In this document: one piece after another, positions 6,836-14,483 of the stretch
Layout of the letters: each line of letters begins with the position of its first letter
Position numbering within the stretch: the first letter of the stretch is position 1
Source: Clostridia bacterium
GTDB taxonomy: Bacteria; Bacillota; Clostridia; Oscillospirales; Acutalibacteraceae
Direction: 5' to 3'
Assembly (NCBI GenBank): GCA_900771085.1
Contig: CAAGMR010000053.1
Location: forward strand, 1-22,481
DNA length: 22,481 nucleotides
Made by a program: the position numbers and the translations under genes
The notes under the pieces: model-generated
Seen by the model: only the letters and a program-made list of their open reading frames with translations
Told to the model about the DNA's origin: nothing
The model's database searches: none

Positions 6836-9800
6836 TTACTGTTCAGGCTCATAAAGTTTTACAAGTTTCTGAAGGTGTTCATATTTTGCCTTTGCATCTT
6901 CTGCAGACTTGTCATAAAGAACATCAGCCTTTTCAGGGAATGAACGCTTAAGTGATGAGTAACGAACTTCGCCTTCAAGGAATTCCTTGTAGTCTGCTGT
7001 AGGTGCCTTGCTGTCGATGGTAAGAGGATTCTTGCCTTCTGCAATGAGAGCAGGGTTATAGCGGTAAAGCTGCCAGTAACCTGCTTCAACAGCACGCTTC
7101 TCTTCTACCATTGCCTTTGCAAGACCGCCCTTGATACCGTGGTTGATACAAGGAGCGTAAGCAATGATGAGTGATGGACCATCATATGCTTCTGCTTCAC
7201 GGATTGCCTTGAGAGTCTGGTTGTAGTCAGCACCCATAGCAACCTGAGCAACATAAATGTAACCATAGCTCATAGCAATCTGGCCAAGGTCTTTCTTCTT
7301 AACAACCTTGCCGGCAGCAGCAAGTTTAGCAACTGCAGCTGCAGGTGTAGCCTTTGAAGCCTGTCCGCCTGTGTTGGAGTAAACTTCTGTATCAGCAACA
7401 ATGATGTTGAGGTTTTCGTTCTGAGCAAGAACGTGGTCAAGACCGCCGAAGCCGATATCGTAAGCCCAACCGTCACCACCGAAGAACCACTGAGACTTCT
7501 TGGCGAGATAGTCGCTGTCGTTAAGTGCATCCTTAGCTGCTGCAGCTGCATCAGCGTCTGCAATTTCTGCTGCTTCAAGAGCTGCTTTAAGCGCTTTTGA
7601 AGGAGCTGCGTTTGCTTCAGGGTTATTATATGTTTCAAGCCATGCATCACAAGCTTCCTTGAGAGAACCTTCTGCTACTGCTGAAACCTTTTCGATATCA
7701 TCTTTTAGTCTGAGTCTGATCTGGATGTTTGCAAGATACATACCGTAACCGAACTCTGCGTTATCTTCAAAGAGTGAGTTACCCCAAGCAGGACCCTTGC
7801 CCTCGTCATTCTTTGTGAATGGGGTGGAAGGTGCTGAGTTACCCCAGATTGAAGAACAGCCTGTGGCATTAGCCATGTACATTCTGTCACCGCAAACCTG
7901 AGTTAGGAGCTTCATGTAAGGTGTCTCACCACAACCGCCGCATGCGCCTGAAAATTCGAAGAGTGGCTTGCGGAACTGTGAACCCTTAACTGTGCCAGGT
8001 TTAAACTTTTCAAGAACTTCAGCCTTTTCAGGGAGAGATGTGCCGTATTCAAAAGCAAAGTGCTGAACCTTCTGGCCTTCGAATGGCTTCATTGTGATAG
8101 CCTTGTTTGCAGGATCCTTTGCGCCGGCAGGGCAGATGGTTACACATGAGCCACAGCCTGTGCAGTCATATGGAGAAACTGCAATGCTGTACTTGTAACC
8201 TGCAAGACCCTTGAGGTCGGCAGTCTTTGTTGAAGCAGGAGCTGCTTCAAGTTCTTCTGCTGTAAGAACAACAGGACGGATAACTGCATGTGGGCAAACA
8301 TATGCGCACTGGTTACACTGGATACATTTTTCAGGGTCCCATTCAGGAACGAAGAGAGCTACGCCACGTTTCTCGAGTGCAGCAGAACCTGATGGCTGAA
8401 CGCCGTCAATGTAATCCATATAAGCTGAAACCGGAATACTGTCGCCACGCTGTGAGTTTGCAGGAACCATAATGGTGTCGTAGAACTTCCTGAGTTCAGG
8501 ATCCTTAATGGATACAACAGATTCGATTTCGATTTCGGTTGGATTTGCCCAGGAATCAGGAACGTCAACCTTAACGGCTGCTGAGAAACCGCGCTCAATT
8601 GCCTCGTGGTTCATACGAACGATTTCTTCGCCCTTTCTTGAGAATGATTTTGTTGCAGCATCCTTCATGAGCTTCAATGCATCTTCACCAGGAATAATCT
8701 GTGTGAGGTTGAAGAATGAAGACTGAAGAATTGTGCTTACTCTGTTTCCAAGACCTACATCAATTGCGATTGCAGAAGCATTGATTGTGTAGAAATTGAT
8801 GTTGTGATCATGGATATACTTTTTAACTGCTGCAGGGATGTTTTTGTCAAGTTCATCGATAGTATCCCACTGACAGTTGAGAAGGAATACACCGCCGTCC
8901 TTAACGTCCTGAACGATGTCATACTTCTTAATATAAGCTTCGTTATGGCAAGCAACGAAGTCTGCTGAGTTAATGAGATATGCAGAGTCAATTGCCTGGT
9001 CGCCGAAACGAAGATGAGAAACAGTTACACCACCGGACTTCTTTGAGTCGTAAGCGAAGTAAGCCTGAACCTTCTTATCGGTATTGTCACCGATAATCTT
9101 AATGGAGTTCTTGTTTGCACCTACTGTACCGTCTGAACCAAGACCCCAGAATTTACATGAATATGTTCCTGCAGGAACAGTGTCCTTAACGTCTGAAACA
9201 GGAAGAGAAAGATTGGTTACATCATCGATGATTGCGAGAGTGAATTCCTTCTTAGGGGTTTCGGATGTCATATTTTCATATACAGGAATGATGTGAGCAG
9301 GAGTGGTATCCTTTCCGGCAAGAGCATAACGACCTCTGTAGATTGAAATGCCGTTGAATTTTGATCCACTGAGAGCTGCACATACATCAAGGTAAAGTGG
9401 CTCACCGATTGAACCAGGTTCCTTGGTTCTGTCGATAACAGAAATAGTTTTAACAGTGTCAGGAAGAGCATCGATGAGATGCTTTGCTGAGAATGGTCTG
9501 TAGAGATGAACCTGAATGAGACCAACCTTGGCACCATTCTTATTAAGGTAATCAACAGCTTCTTTGATTGTTCCGCAAACAGAACCCATAGCAACAATTA
9601 CCTGCTCTGCATCTTTTGCGCCATAGTAGTTGAAGAGCTCGTAATTTGTTCCGATACGTCTGTTAACTTCATGCATGTAGTCTTCAGTTACCTGAATGAA
9701 ATCATTATATGCTGTATTACATGCTTCACGGTTCTGGAACCATGTATCTGAGTTCTGAGCAGTACCGCGCTGATCAGGATGCTCAGGGTTGAGTGAACCT

Positions 9801-10414
9801 CTTCTGAATGCATTTACTGCATCCCAGTCGAGCATTTCTGCAAGTTCATCATAGTCCCAGCATTCAATCTTCTGAATCTCATGAGATGTTCTGAACCCGT
9901 CGAAGAAATGAAGAACAGGGAATCTGCCCTTAATAGCTGCAAGGTGAGCTACTGCGCCAAGGTCCATGATTTCCTGAACTGATGATGTACAGAGCATAGC
10001 AACACCTGTCTGACGACATGCATAAGCATCTGAGTGGTCACCGAAAATACTGAGTGAATGCTGTGATACGCAGCGAGCAGCAACGTGGAATACAGCAGGA
10101 AGTCTTTCGCCGGCTATCTTGTACATGTTAGGAACCATGAGAAGAAGACCCTGTGATGCTGTGTATGTTGTTGTAAGTGCGCCGGCCATGGTTGAACCAT
10201 GAACAGCACCCGCAGCACCGCCTTCGTGTTCGAGTTCAGCAAGCTTTACAGGCTGACCGAATACGTTCTTAACACCCTTTGCTGCCATCTCGTCAGTAAC
10301 TTCAGCCATTACTGTTGATGGAGTGATAGGGTAAATAGCTGCAACCTCGGTAAATGCATATGAAACATTTGCAGCAGCGGTGTTACCGTCCATCGTTTTT
10401 AATTTTCTGGCCAT
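6836..10414 (-). CDS. nifJ: Pyruvate:ferredoxin (flavodoxin) oxidoreductase, single-chain type
   Basis: A 1192-aa homodimer-type PFOR, which oxidises pyruvate with CoA to acetyl-CoA and CO2 and reduces ferredoxin; it is the central energy enzyme of anaerobes. Domains are in the usual order. The N-terminal thiamin-enzyme domain has YPITPSTVMAE and the EHEGGAAGAVHG loop. The two-cluster ferredoxin domain has motifs starting at C697 and C751. The proximal cluster ligands are C825 and C828 (CGGCGE), with a further Cys in GCSSIWG. The C-terminal thiamin-diphosphate domain has GDGWAYDIG at about 980 and a Cys in APCINHG. The length fits the family (about 1170-1200), and nothing is missing. AGGGAGG precedes the ATG. 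Codon use is strongly biased, fitting an abundant protein. Confidence 0.97.
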   Translation of the reverse strand: MARKLKTMDGNTAAANVSYAFTEVAAIYPITPSTVMAEVTDEMAAKGVKNVFGQPVKLAELEHEGGAAGAVHGSTMAGALTTTYTASQGLLLMVPNMYKIAGERLPAVFHVAARCVSQHSLSIFGDHSDAYACRQTGVAMLCTSSVQEIMDLGAVAHLAAIKGRFPVLHFFDGFRTSHEIQKIECWDYDELAEMLDWDAVNAFRRGSLNPEHPDQRGTAQNSDTWFQNREACNTAYNDFIQVTEDYMHEVNRRIGTNYELFNYYGAKDAEQVIVAMGSVCGTIKEAVDYLNKNGAKVGLIQVHLYRPFSAKHLIDALPDTVKTISVIDRTKEPGSIGEPLYLDVCAALSGSKFNGISIYRGRYALAGKDTTPAHIIPVYENMTSETPKKEFTLAIIDDVTNLSLPVSDVKDTVPAGTYSCKFWGLGSDGTVGANKNSIKIIGDNTDKKVQAYFAYDSKKSGGVTVSHLRFGDQAIDSAYLINSADFVACHNEAYIKKYDIVQDVKDGGVFLLNCQWDTIDELDKNIPAAVKKYIHDHNINFYTINASAIAIDVGLGNRVSTILQSSFFNLTQIIPGEDALKLMKDAATKSFSRKGEEIVRMNHEAIERGFSAAVKVDVPDSWANPTEIEIESVVSIKDPELRKFYDTIMVPANSQRGDSIPVSAYMDYIDGVQPSGSAALEKRGVALFVPEWDPEKCIQCNQCAYVCPHAVIRPVVLTAEELEAAPASTKTADLKGLAGYKYSIAVSPYDCTGCGSCVTICPAGAKDPANKAITMKPFEGQKVQHFAFEYGTSLPEKAEVLEKFKPGTVKGSQFRKPLFEFSGACGGCGETPYMKLLTQVCGDRMYMANATGCSSIWGNSAPSTPFTKNDEGKGPAWGNSLFEDNAEFGYGMYLANIQIRLRLKDDIEKVSAVAEGSLKEACDAWLETYNNPEANAAPSKALKAALEAAEIADADAAAAAKDALNDSDYLAKKSQWFFGGDGWAYDIGFGGLDHVLAQNENLNIIVADTEVYSNTGGQASKATPAAAVAKLAAAGKVVKKKDLGQIAMSYGYIYVAQVAMGADYNQTLKAIREAEAYDGPSLIIAYAPCINHGIKGGLAKAMVEEKRAVEAGYWQLYRYNPALIAEGKNPLTIDSKAPTADYKEFLEGEVRYSSLKRSFPEKADVLYDKSAEDAKAKYEHLQKLVKLYEPEQ

Positions 10415-10512
10415 TTATGTGTGCCTCCCTTTGAAGAGAATATACTTAATGAGAAAAAATGAAAAATTGCTTTCTCAAAATTTTCATATAACCTCATTAT
10501 GCAATTTATAAA

Positions 10513-10541
10513 ATTATAACATTTGAAAATGTACAAATCAA
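10513..10541 (-). promoter_or_regulatory. Promoter of PFOR
   Basis: On the minus strand TTGATT is followed after 17 bases by TATAAT (forward 10536-10541 and 10513-10518). The predicted start near 10506 gives a leader of about 90 bases before the ATG at 10414. The -35 and spacer lie inside a perfect inverted repeat. Confidence 0.65.
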
Positions 10542-10545
10542 ATGT
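10519..10545. promoter_or_regulatory. Inverted repeat over the PFOR promoter, candidate operator
   Basis: ACATTTGA and TCAAATGT are perfect 8-base arms around an 11-base spacer that itself contains TGTACA. It covers the -35 box and spacer and abuts the -10 of the PFOR promoter, a position where a bound repressor would block polymerase. The regulator is unknown. Confidence 0.5.
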
Positions 10546-10834
10546 CATTGCTTCTTGTTTCTCCTTAAACTGCACAAAAATTTACAGGCAAAACTATTCA
10601 GTTTTAACAATATGATGAAACTTTCACAAAAACCATACAAATATGCACTTCTTGTCAGGAATAATAAGTTATATTAATAACAAAGATTGACTAAAATACG
10701 TCATTTGGATTATGATTTTTTTGGAAGGGCATTTTTCAAAATATACAATTTTTACATAATTATTCGACTTATTGGCCGATTTGTTGAAGAACATGTAAAA
10801 AGTATGGATTTTCCGCATATTTATGCCGAAAGCT
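10546..10834. other. AT-rich divergent intergenic stretch without a gene
   Basis: About 290 bases between the PFOR and GAPDH promoters with no convincing reading frame or RNA gene. A possible extra plus-strand promoter is TTGACT (10687-10692), 18 bases, TATGAT (10711-10716). No start codon follows its GGAAGGG, so if real it would only lengthen the GAPDH leader. Confidence 0.4.
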
Positions 10835-10835
10835 A

Positions 10836-10863
10836 TTGATTAATCGCCTTCGTGCGGTATAAT
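10836..10863 (+). promoter_or_regulatory. Promoter of gap
   Basis: TTGATT (10836-10841) is followed after 16 bases by a perfect TATAAT (10858-10863). Transcription would start near 10870, inside the first arm of the inverted repeat at 10867-10900. Confidence 0.6.
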
Positions 10864-10866
10864 GAT

Positions 10867-10900
10867 ATTTGCAATTGACAAATCTTTGACAATCGCAAAT
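10867..10900 (+). promoter_or_regulatory. Inverted repeat at the gap transcription start, candidate operator or leader hairpin
   Basis: ATTTGCAATTG and CAATCGCAAAT are 11-base arms with one mismatch around a 12-base spacer. It begins 3 bases after the -10 box. It could bind a regulator as DNA or fold at the 5' end of the message. Confidence 0.45.
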
Positions 10901-10939
10901 TCAAACACCCAGATCACAAAAATATTGGAGGTTTTTCCC

Positions 10940-11968
10940 ATGGTAAAAGTAGCAATTAACGGATTTGGTCGCATTGGCCGTCTTGCATTCAGACAGATGT
11001 TTGGTGCAGAAGGATATGACATTGTGGCAATCAACGATCTTACAGATCCAAAGATGCTTGCTAACCTTCTCAAGTATGACACTGCGCAGGGTGGTTACTG
11101 CGGCAGAATCGGTGAAAATGTTCATACTGTTGAAGCTGGCGAAGGCTCAATCACAGTTGACGGAAAGAATATCACAATCTACGCTGAGGCAGATGCAAAG
11201 AACCTTCCTTGGGGCGAACTTGATGTAGACGTTGTTCTCGAATGCACAGGTTTCTACTGCTCAAAGGCAAAGGCTCAGGCTCATATTGATGCCGGTGCCA
11301 AGAAGGTTGTTATTTCTGCTCCTGCAGGAAACGACCTCCCTACAATCGTATTCAGCGTTAACGAAGATACACTTACAACTGAAGATACCATCATCTCAGC
11401 TGCATCATGCACAACAAACTGCCTTGCACCAATGGCTAAGGCTCTTAACGACTATGCACCAATCCAGTCCGGTATCATGTCAACAATTCATGCATACACA
11501 GGCGATCAGATGATTCTTGACGGTCCTCACAGAAAGGGCGACCTCAGAAGAGCTCGTGCAGGTGCTGCAAACATCGTTCCTAACTCAACAGGTGCTGCAA
11601 AGGCTATCGGTCTTGTAATCCCTGAACTTAACGGCAAGCTTATCGGTTCTGCTCAGCGTGTTCCTGTTCCAACAGGTTCAACAACAATCCTTACAGCTGT
11701 TGTTAAGGGCACAGACGTAACAGTTGACGGCATCAATGCTGCAATGAAGGCTGCTGCTTCTGAAAGCTTCGGTTACAACACAGATCAGATCGTTTCATCC
11801 GATGTTATCGGCATGAAGTACGGTTCACTCTTCGATGCAACTCAGACAATGGTTATCGATCTTGGCAATGATACTTATGAAGTACAGGTTGTTTCATGGT
11901 ATGACAATGAAAACAGCTACACAAGCCAGATGGTACGTACAATCAAGTACTTCGCTGAACTTGCATAA
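10940..11968 (+). CDS. gap: Glyceraldehyde-3-phosphate dehydrogenase, phosphorylating, NAD type
   Basis: A 342-aa glycolytic enzyme that converts glyceraldehyde-3-phosphate, phosphate and NAD+ to 1,3-bisphosphoglycerate. It has the Rossmann motif INGFGRIGR (6-14), NDLTD (32-36), typical of NAD preference, the catalytic Cys157 in SAASCTTNCLAP and the active-site His184 in IHAYTGDQ. The ATG at 10940 follows GGAGG and gives the standard MVKVAINGFGRIGR start. The reading frame stays open 26 codons further upstream, but that extension begins at the -10 box and is not translated. The gene has its own promoter and a strong terminator, so it is probably a single-gene unit. It is divergent from PFOR. 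Confidence 0.98.
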   Translation: MVKVAINGFGRIGRLAFRQMFGAEGYDIVAINDLTDPKMLANLLKYDTAQGGYCGRIGENVHTVEAGEGSITVDGKNITIYAEADAKNLPWGELDVDVVLECTGFYCSKAKAQAHIDAGAKKVVISAPAGNDLPTIVFSVNEDTLTTEDTIISAASCTTNCLAPMAKALNDYAPIQSGIMSTIHAYTGDQMILDGPHRKGDLRRARAGAANIVPNSTGAAKAIGLVIPELNGKLIGSAQRVPVPTGSTTILTAVVKGTDVTVDGINAAMKAAASESFGYNTDQIVSSDVIGMKYGSLFDATQTMVIDLGNDTYEVQVVSWYDNENSYTSQMVRTIKYFAELA

Positions 11969-11989
11969 TCAGCTTTTATAGTGTACAAT
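11961..11989 (+). promoter_or_regulatory. Possible promoter of the queuosine-transporter leader, overlapping the end of gap
   Basis: TTGCAT (11961-11966), 17 bases, TACAAT (11984-11989). The -35 overlaps the gap stop codon. The predicted start near 11996 is inside the first arm of the gap terminator, so transcripts from here would not contain the full terminator hairpin. Confidence 0.4.
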
Positions 11990-11991
11990 GT

Positions 11992-12023
11992 GACCGCTTC
12001 GAGAAATCGAAGCGGTCTTTTTT
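11992..12023 (+). terminator. Terminator of gap
   Basis: GACCGCTTCGA and TCGAAGCGGTC form a perfect 11-bp stem with a GAAA loop, followed by six T. The T run ends exactly where the transporter leader hairpin begins. Confidence 0.92.
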
Positions 12024-12137
12024 AAGGCAGTTCGTAACCATCCTGCCTTGTGTCGTCAATAGACAGAGCTAAATCAAAACTAAGGAGATGAGCGGCTACA
12101 GGCCGCGCTGCGCCCTTATGGTCAGGGTGCTTTTTTT
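12024..12137 (+). promoter_or_regulatory. Structured leader with terminator, probable preQ1 riboswitch of uncertain class
   Basis: The leader begins with a perfect 7-bp hairpin (AAGGCAG, 12024-12030; CTGCCTT, 12043-12049) whose loop starts TTC. A small hairpin follows (12051-12065), then the A-rich tail ATCAAAACTAAGGAG, similar to the AACTAAGG tail of preQ1-I aptamers. A GCGGC/GCCGC hairpin comes next. The end is a terminator: GCGCCCT (12110-12116) and AGGGTGC (12124-12130) with seven T directly against the transporter ATG. TAAGG (12081-12085) can pair with CCTTA (12114-12118) as an anti-terminator. A tail held in the aptamer would thus favour termination. The downstream gene fits preQ1 sensing. 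The extra hairpin between stem and tail is unlike the smallest class I forms, so class III or another variant is possible. Confidence 0.55.
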
Positions 12138-12851
12138 ATGCTTATGAACAGTTTACTTTTATTCGCATCATTGATTTTTATCTTTGGAACCGCGCTTCTC
12201 GCATACAGGTTCTATGGTAAAACAGGACTTTTTGTCGTTTCAGCCCTTGCAACGGTTTTTGCAAATATTGAAGTGACAATTCTCATTTATGCCTTCGGCA
12301 TGGAACAGACACTTGGCAATGTACTTTTCGCTGTGACTTTCCTTATTACTGACATTCTTTCGGAGTGCGAAGGTAAAAATGAGGCAAGGAAGGCAGTTGT
12401 CCTTGGCGTATGTGCCAATATATTCTTCCTCATACTTAGCCAGAGCTGGATGCTTTACACACCTAGTGAGAACGACTGGGTAATGGACTCGATCAGAACA
12501 GTGTTCGGAAACACTCCAAGAATGATTATTGCGTCACTTTCTGTATATGCAATCAGCCAGATTTTTGATGTATGGCTTTATCATAAGTGGTGGGCTCTCA
12601 CGGAGAAACTTGCCGGAGATAAGAGAAAATTCCTTTGGCTCAGAAACAATGGATCAACCCTTATCAGCCAGATAGTAAACACTGTACTTTTCAATGTATT
12701 TGCTTTCTTTGGAATGTATGATGCAAAGACACTCATTTCGGTTATCCTTTCAAGCTACGTGATATATGTTGTCACTGCTCTTGCGGATACACCGGCAATT
12801 TACATTGCCCGTCGTATTCACGATAAAAAGGCTGAAGCCGTACAGGAATAA
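12138..12851 (+). CDS. yhhQ: YhhQ-family queuosine-precursor transporter
   Basis: A 237-aa inner-membrane protein of the VUT/YhhQ family, importers of queuosine precursors (preQ0/preQ1 type) for tRNA modification. There are about six hydrophobic helices. Family marks visible are FAVTFLITDILSE, the ISQIFDVWLYHK segment and LWLRNNGSTLISQIVNTVLFNVFAFFG. The length is usual. The ATG at 12138 comes straight after the leader terminator's T run; the only ribosome binding site, AGGGTG (12124-12129), is inside the terminator's 3' arm, so folding would hide it. A second in-frame ATG lies two codons later. A terminator follows the gene. Confidence 0.9.
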   Translation: MLMNSLLLFASLIFIFGTALLAYRFYGKTGLFVVSALATVFANIEVTILIYAFGMEQTLGNVLFAVTFLITDILSECEGKNEARKAVVLGVCANIFFLILSQSWMLYTPSENDWVMDSIRTVFGNTPRMIIASLSVYAISQIFDVWLYHKWWALTEKLAGDKRKFLWLRNNGSTLISQIVNTVLFNVFAFFGMYDAKTLISVILSSYVIYVVTALADTPAIYIARRIHDKKAEAVQE

Positions 12852-12857
12852 AAATTA

Positions 12858-12889
12858 ACGCCCGGGGCATGGTGCCCCGGGCGTATTTT
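12858..12889. terminator. Bidirectional terminator between the transporter and carboxypeptidase genes
   Basis: A perfect 12-bp GC-rich stem (ACGCCCGGGGCA and TGCCCCGGGCGT) with a TGG loop, followed by ATTTTT on the plus strand and TAATTTTTATT on the minus strand. The genes converge here. Confidence 0.9.
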
Positions 12890-14385
12890 TATTTGCGCTT
12901 TTTAAATTTTAACTTTGATTTACGCTTACGCGGAGCGGATTTCTGCTTGCTTCGCTTTCTTCGAGGCTGTCGGCTCTTGGCATTGTGTGCCGCCGATCCT
13001 CCGCGAAGACCGCCTCTGCCGGATACATCGTTGTTAATTCTTACAACATGGACTTTTGAATTGTCGCGACGTTCAATTCCAAGATAATTCAGAAGAAGAT
13101 AAATCAGGAGAATAATAATTGCGAGAGCAAATATTATCTTGAAGATAAGGAATGAGAAAAGTTTCTTGATTCCGAATCCCAATGTTGCAAAAAGTCCGAG
13201 ATGGACATCTTCCGCAGCTGCCAGGTCAACGGTGGTAAGAACATCGCCGGCATAGAGAATCTTGGCTTTTCCTATGATATCACCGGCCTTGACCGGAGCA
13301 TAAACCGTTTCGGGAATTGTTTCAGGAATAGCTTCAAGAGATATGCCTGAGGCATCGACACCGGCAGGAATCAATGCTGTGGCTTCTTCCGCCGGTACAA
13401 GTCTTACATGGTCGACTTTTCGTCCAAGCTCAACATTTGCAACTGTGACAGTGTCAGTCGAGTCGGCAACAACCTTGAGCTTGATATTGTTGAATGCCCA
13501 GTTATAAGCTTTGATTGTCTCCTTGAAGGCGGAGTTTCCGTCGTTTGGATTCCTTTTTCTGTAACCTTCAGCACCCTGGATGACAATACAGAGATAAGTA
13601 TAACCGTTTTTCACGGCATATGATGACAGTGCGTATCCGCATTCTTCGGTAGTACCTGTCTTTATGCCTTTGCAAGGTTCGTAATAATAAGGACTTGTTG
13701 AGATGAGAAGAGAGTTTGTGTTCGGATATGAAATGGTCTCTCTCTTGTTGGTTGCCTCGAGAGTGTATCGAGGAGAGCTTACAATGTTTTTGAATGTATC
13801 GTTCTTTAAAGCGAACTTTATAATTTTTGCAAGGTCTTCGGCAGTTGTATAGTGGCCGACTGCGTCGAGGCCATGAGGATTCTTGTAATGAGTGTTTTTG
13901 CAGCCGAGCTTCTTTGCAAAATCATTCATTTTCTGAACAAATGCATCTGTGCTTCCGCTTACTTCGTGAGCAAGAATGACAGCTGCTTCGTTTGCACTGT
14001 GTACAAGAAGGAGATTGAGAAGCTGTCTTACGGTGAGCACCTCACCTGCAACAAGACCGGCGGTTGAACTGTTTGTTCCTGCAATTTCATTTATTTCAGC
14101 CTGAGTGACGGTTATCTTCTTTTCGAGATCGTCGATTGAGTCAAGTACCAGAGCGGCAGTGGTAATCTTGGTAAGAGATGCCATTGCAGTCTTTTTCTTT
14201 GAGTTTTTGTTGAAGATAACAGTACCCTGGTCGAGGCTTTCCATATAGACGATATCTGAGTTGAAAGATACTTCGTTGTTATACGCCGCATATGAAGTCA
14301 AGGGGATACATGATGTGACAATAATTGAAAATACAAGAGCTATAAGCAACGAAATGTATGACAGCTTTTTTGACACTTTTTGCAT
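12889..14385 (-). CDS. D-alanyl-D-alanine carboxypeptidase (DacF/PBP5 type) with basic C-terminal tail
   Basis: A 498-aa low-molecular-weight penicillin-binding protein that trims the terminal D-Ala from peptidoglycan stem peptides. It has the serine-enzyme motifs S70-x-x-K73 (SLTK), S130-A-N132 and K242-T-G244, then the beta-rich domain typical of PBP5. The N-terminus is a signal sequence: cleavage near SYA-A at 33/34 is possible, and VTSC26 also resembles a lipobox. Unusually, a transmembrane helix at about 410-434 is followed by a tail of 64 residues very rich in Arg/Lys, predicted to be cytoplasmic. The ATG at 14385 has AAAGGGG at good spacing; the TTG two codons upstream is too close to it. 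The exact paralog is not certain. Confidence 0.92.
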   Translation of the reverse strand: MQKVSKKLSYISLLIALVFSIIVTSCIPLTSYAAYNNEVSFNSDIVYMESLDQGTVIFNKNSKKKTAMASLTKITTAALVLDSIDDLEKKITVTQAEINEIAGTNSSTAGLVAGEVLTVRQLLNLLLVHSANEAAVILAHEVSGSTDAFVQKMNDFAKKLGCKNTHYKNPHGLDAVGHYTTAEDLAKIIKFALKNDTFKNIVSSPRYTLEATNKRETISYPNTNSLLISTSPYYYEPCKGIKTGTTEECGYALSSYAVKNGYTYLCIVIQGAEGYRKRNPNDGNSAFKETIKAYNWAFNNIKLKVVADSTDTVTVANVELGRKVDHVRLVPAEEATALIPAGVDASGISLEAIPETIPETVYAPVKAGDIIGKAKILYAGDVLTTVDLAAAEDVHLGLFATLGFGIKKLFSFLIFKIIFALAIIILLIYLLLNYLGIERRDNSKVHVVRINNDVSGRGGLRGGSAAHNAKSRQPRRKRSKQKSAPRKRKSKLKFKKRK

Positions 14386-14391
14386 AGACAA

Positions 14392-14483
14392 TCCCCTTTC
14401 ATATATAGTATGATACTTAATGTTTATAGTATAACAAATATATCATTTTTTAAATATATAAAAAAGTACCGGAGGAGAAAAAC
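14392..14483. promoter_or_regulatory. AT-rich divergent promoter region
   Basis: 92 bases between the divergent carboxypeptidase and metallophosphoesterase genes. Several TATA-like boxes occur on both strands, including TATACT on the minus strand, but no -35/-10 pair stands out. Each gene has a clear ribosome binding site at its edge. Confidence 0.4.

Noticed and set aside
10687..10740. A small gene after the possible promoter and GGAAGGG in the PFOR-gap region
   Set aside because: No ATG, GTG or TTG follows at useful spacing, and no open frame of note exists there.
10862..10939. N-terminal extension of GAPDH
   Set aside because: It starts inside the -10 box of the promoter and does not match the family; MVKVAINGFGRIGR is the normal start.
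12088..12147. A 19-codon reading frame in the transporter leader starting at AAGGAGATG, whose TGA overlaps the second ATG of yhhQ
   Set aside because: The AAGGAG touches its ATG with no spacing, and the frame runs through the terminator hairpins. The overlap is probably chance, although translational coupling is not excluded.
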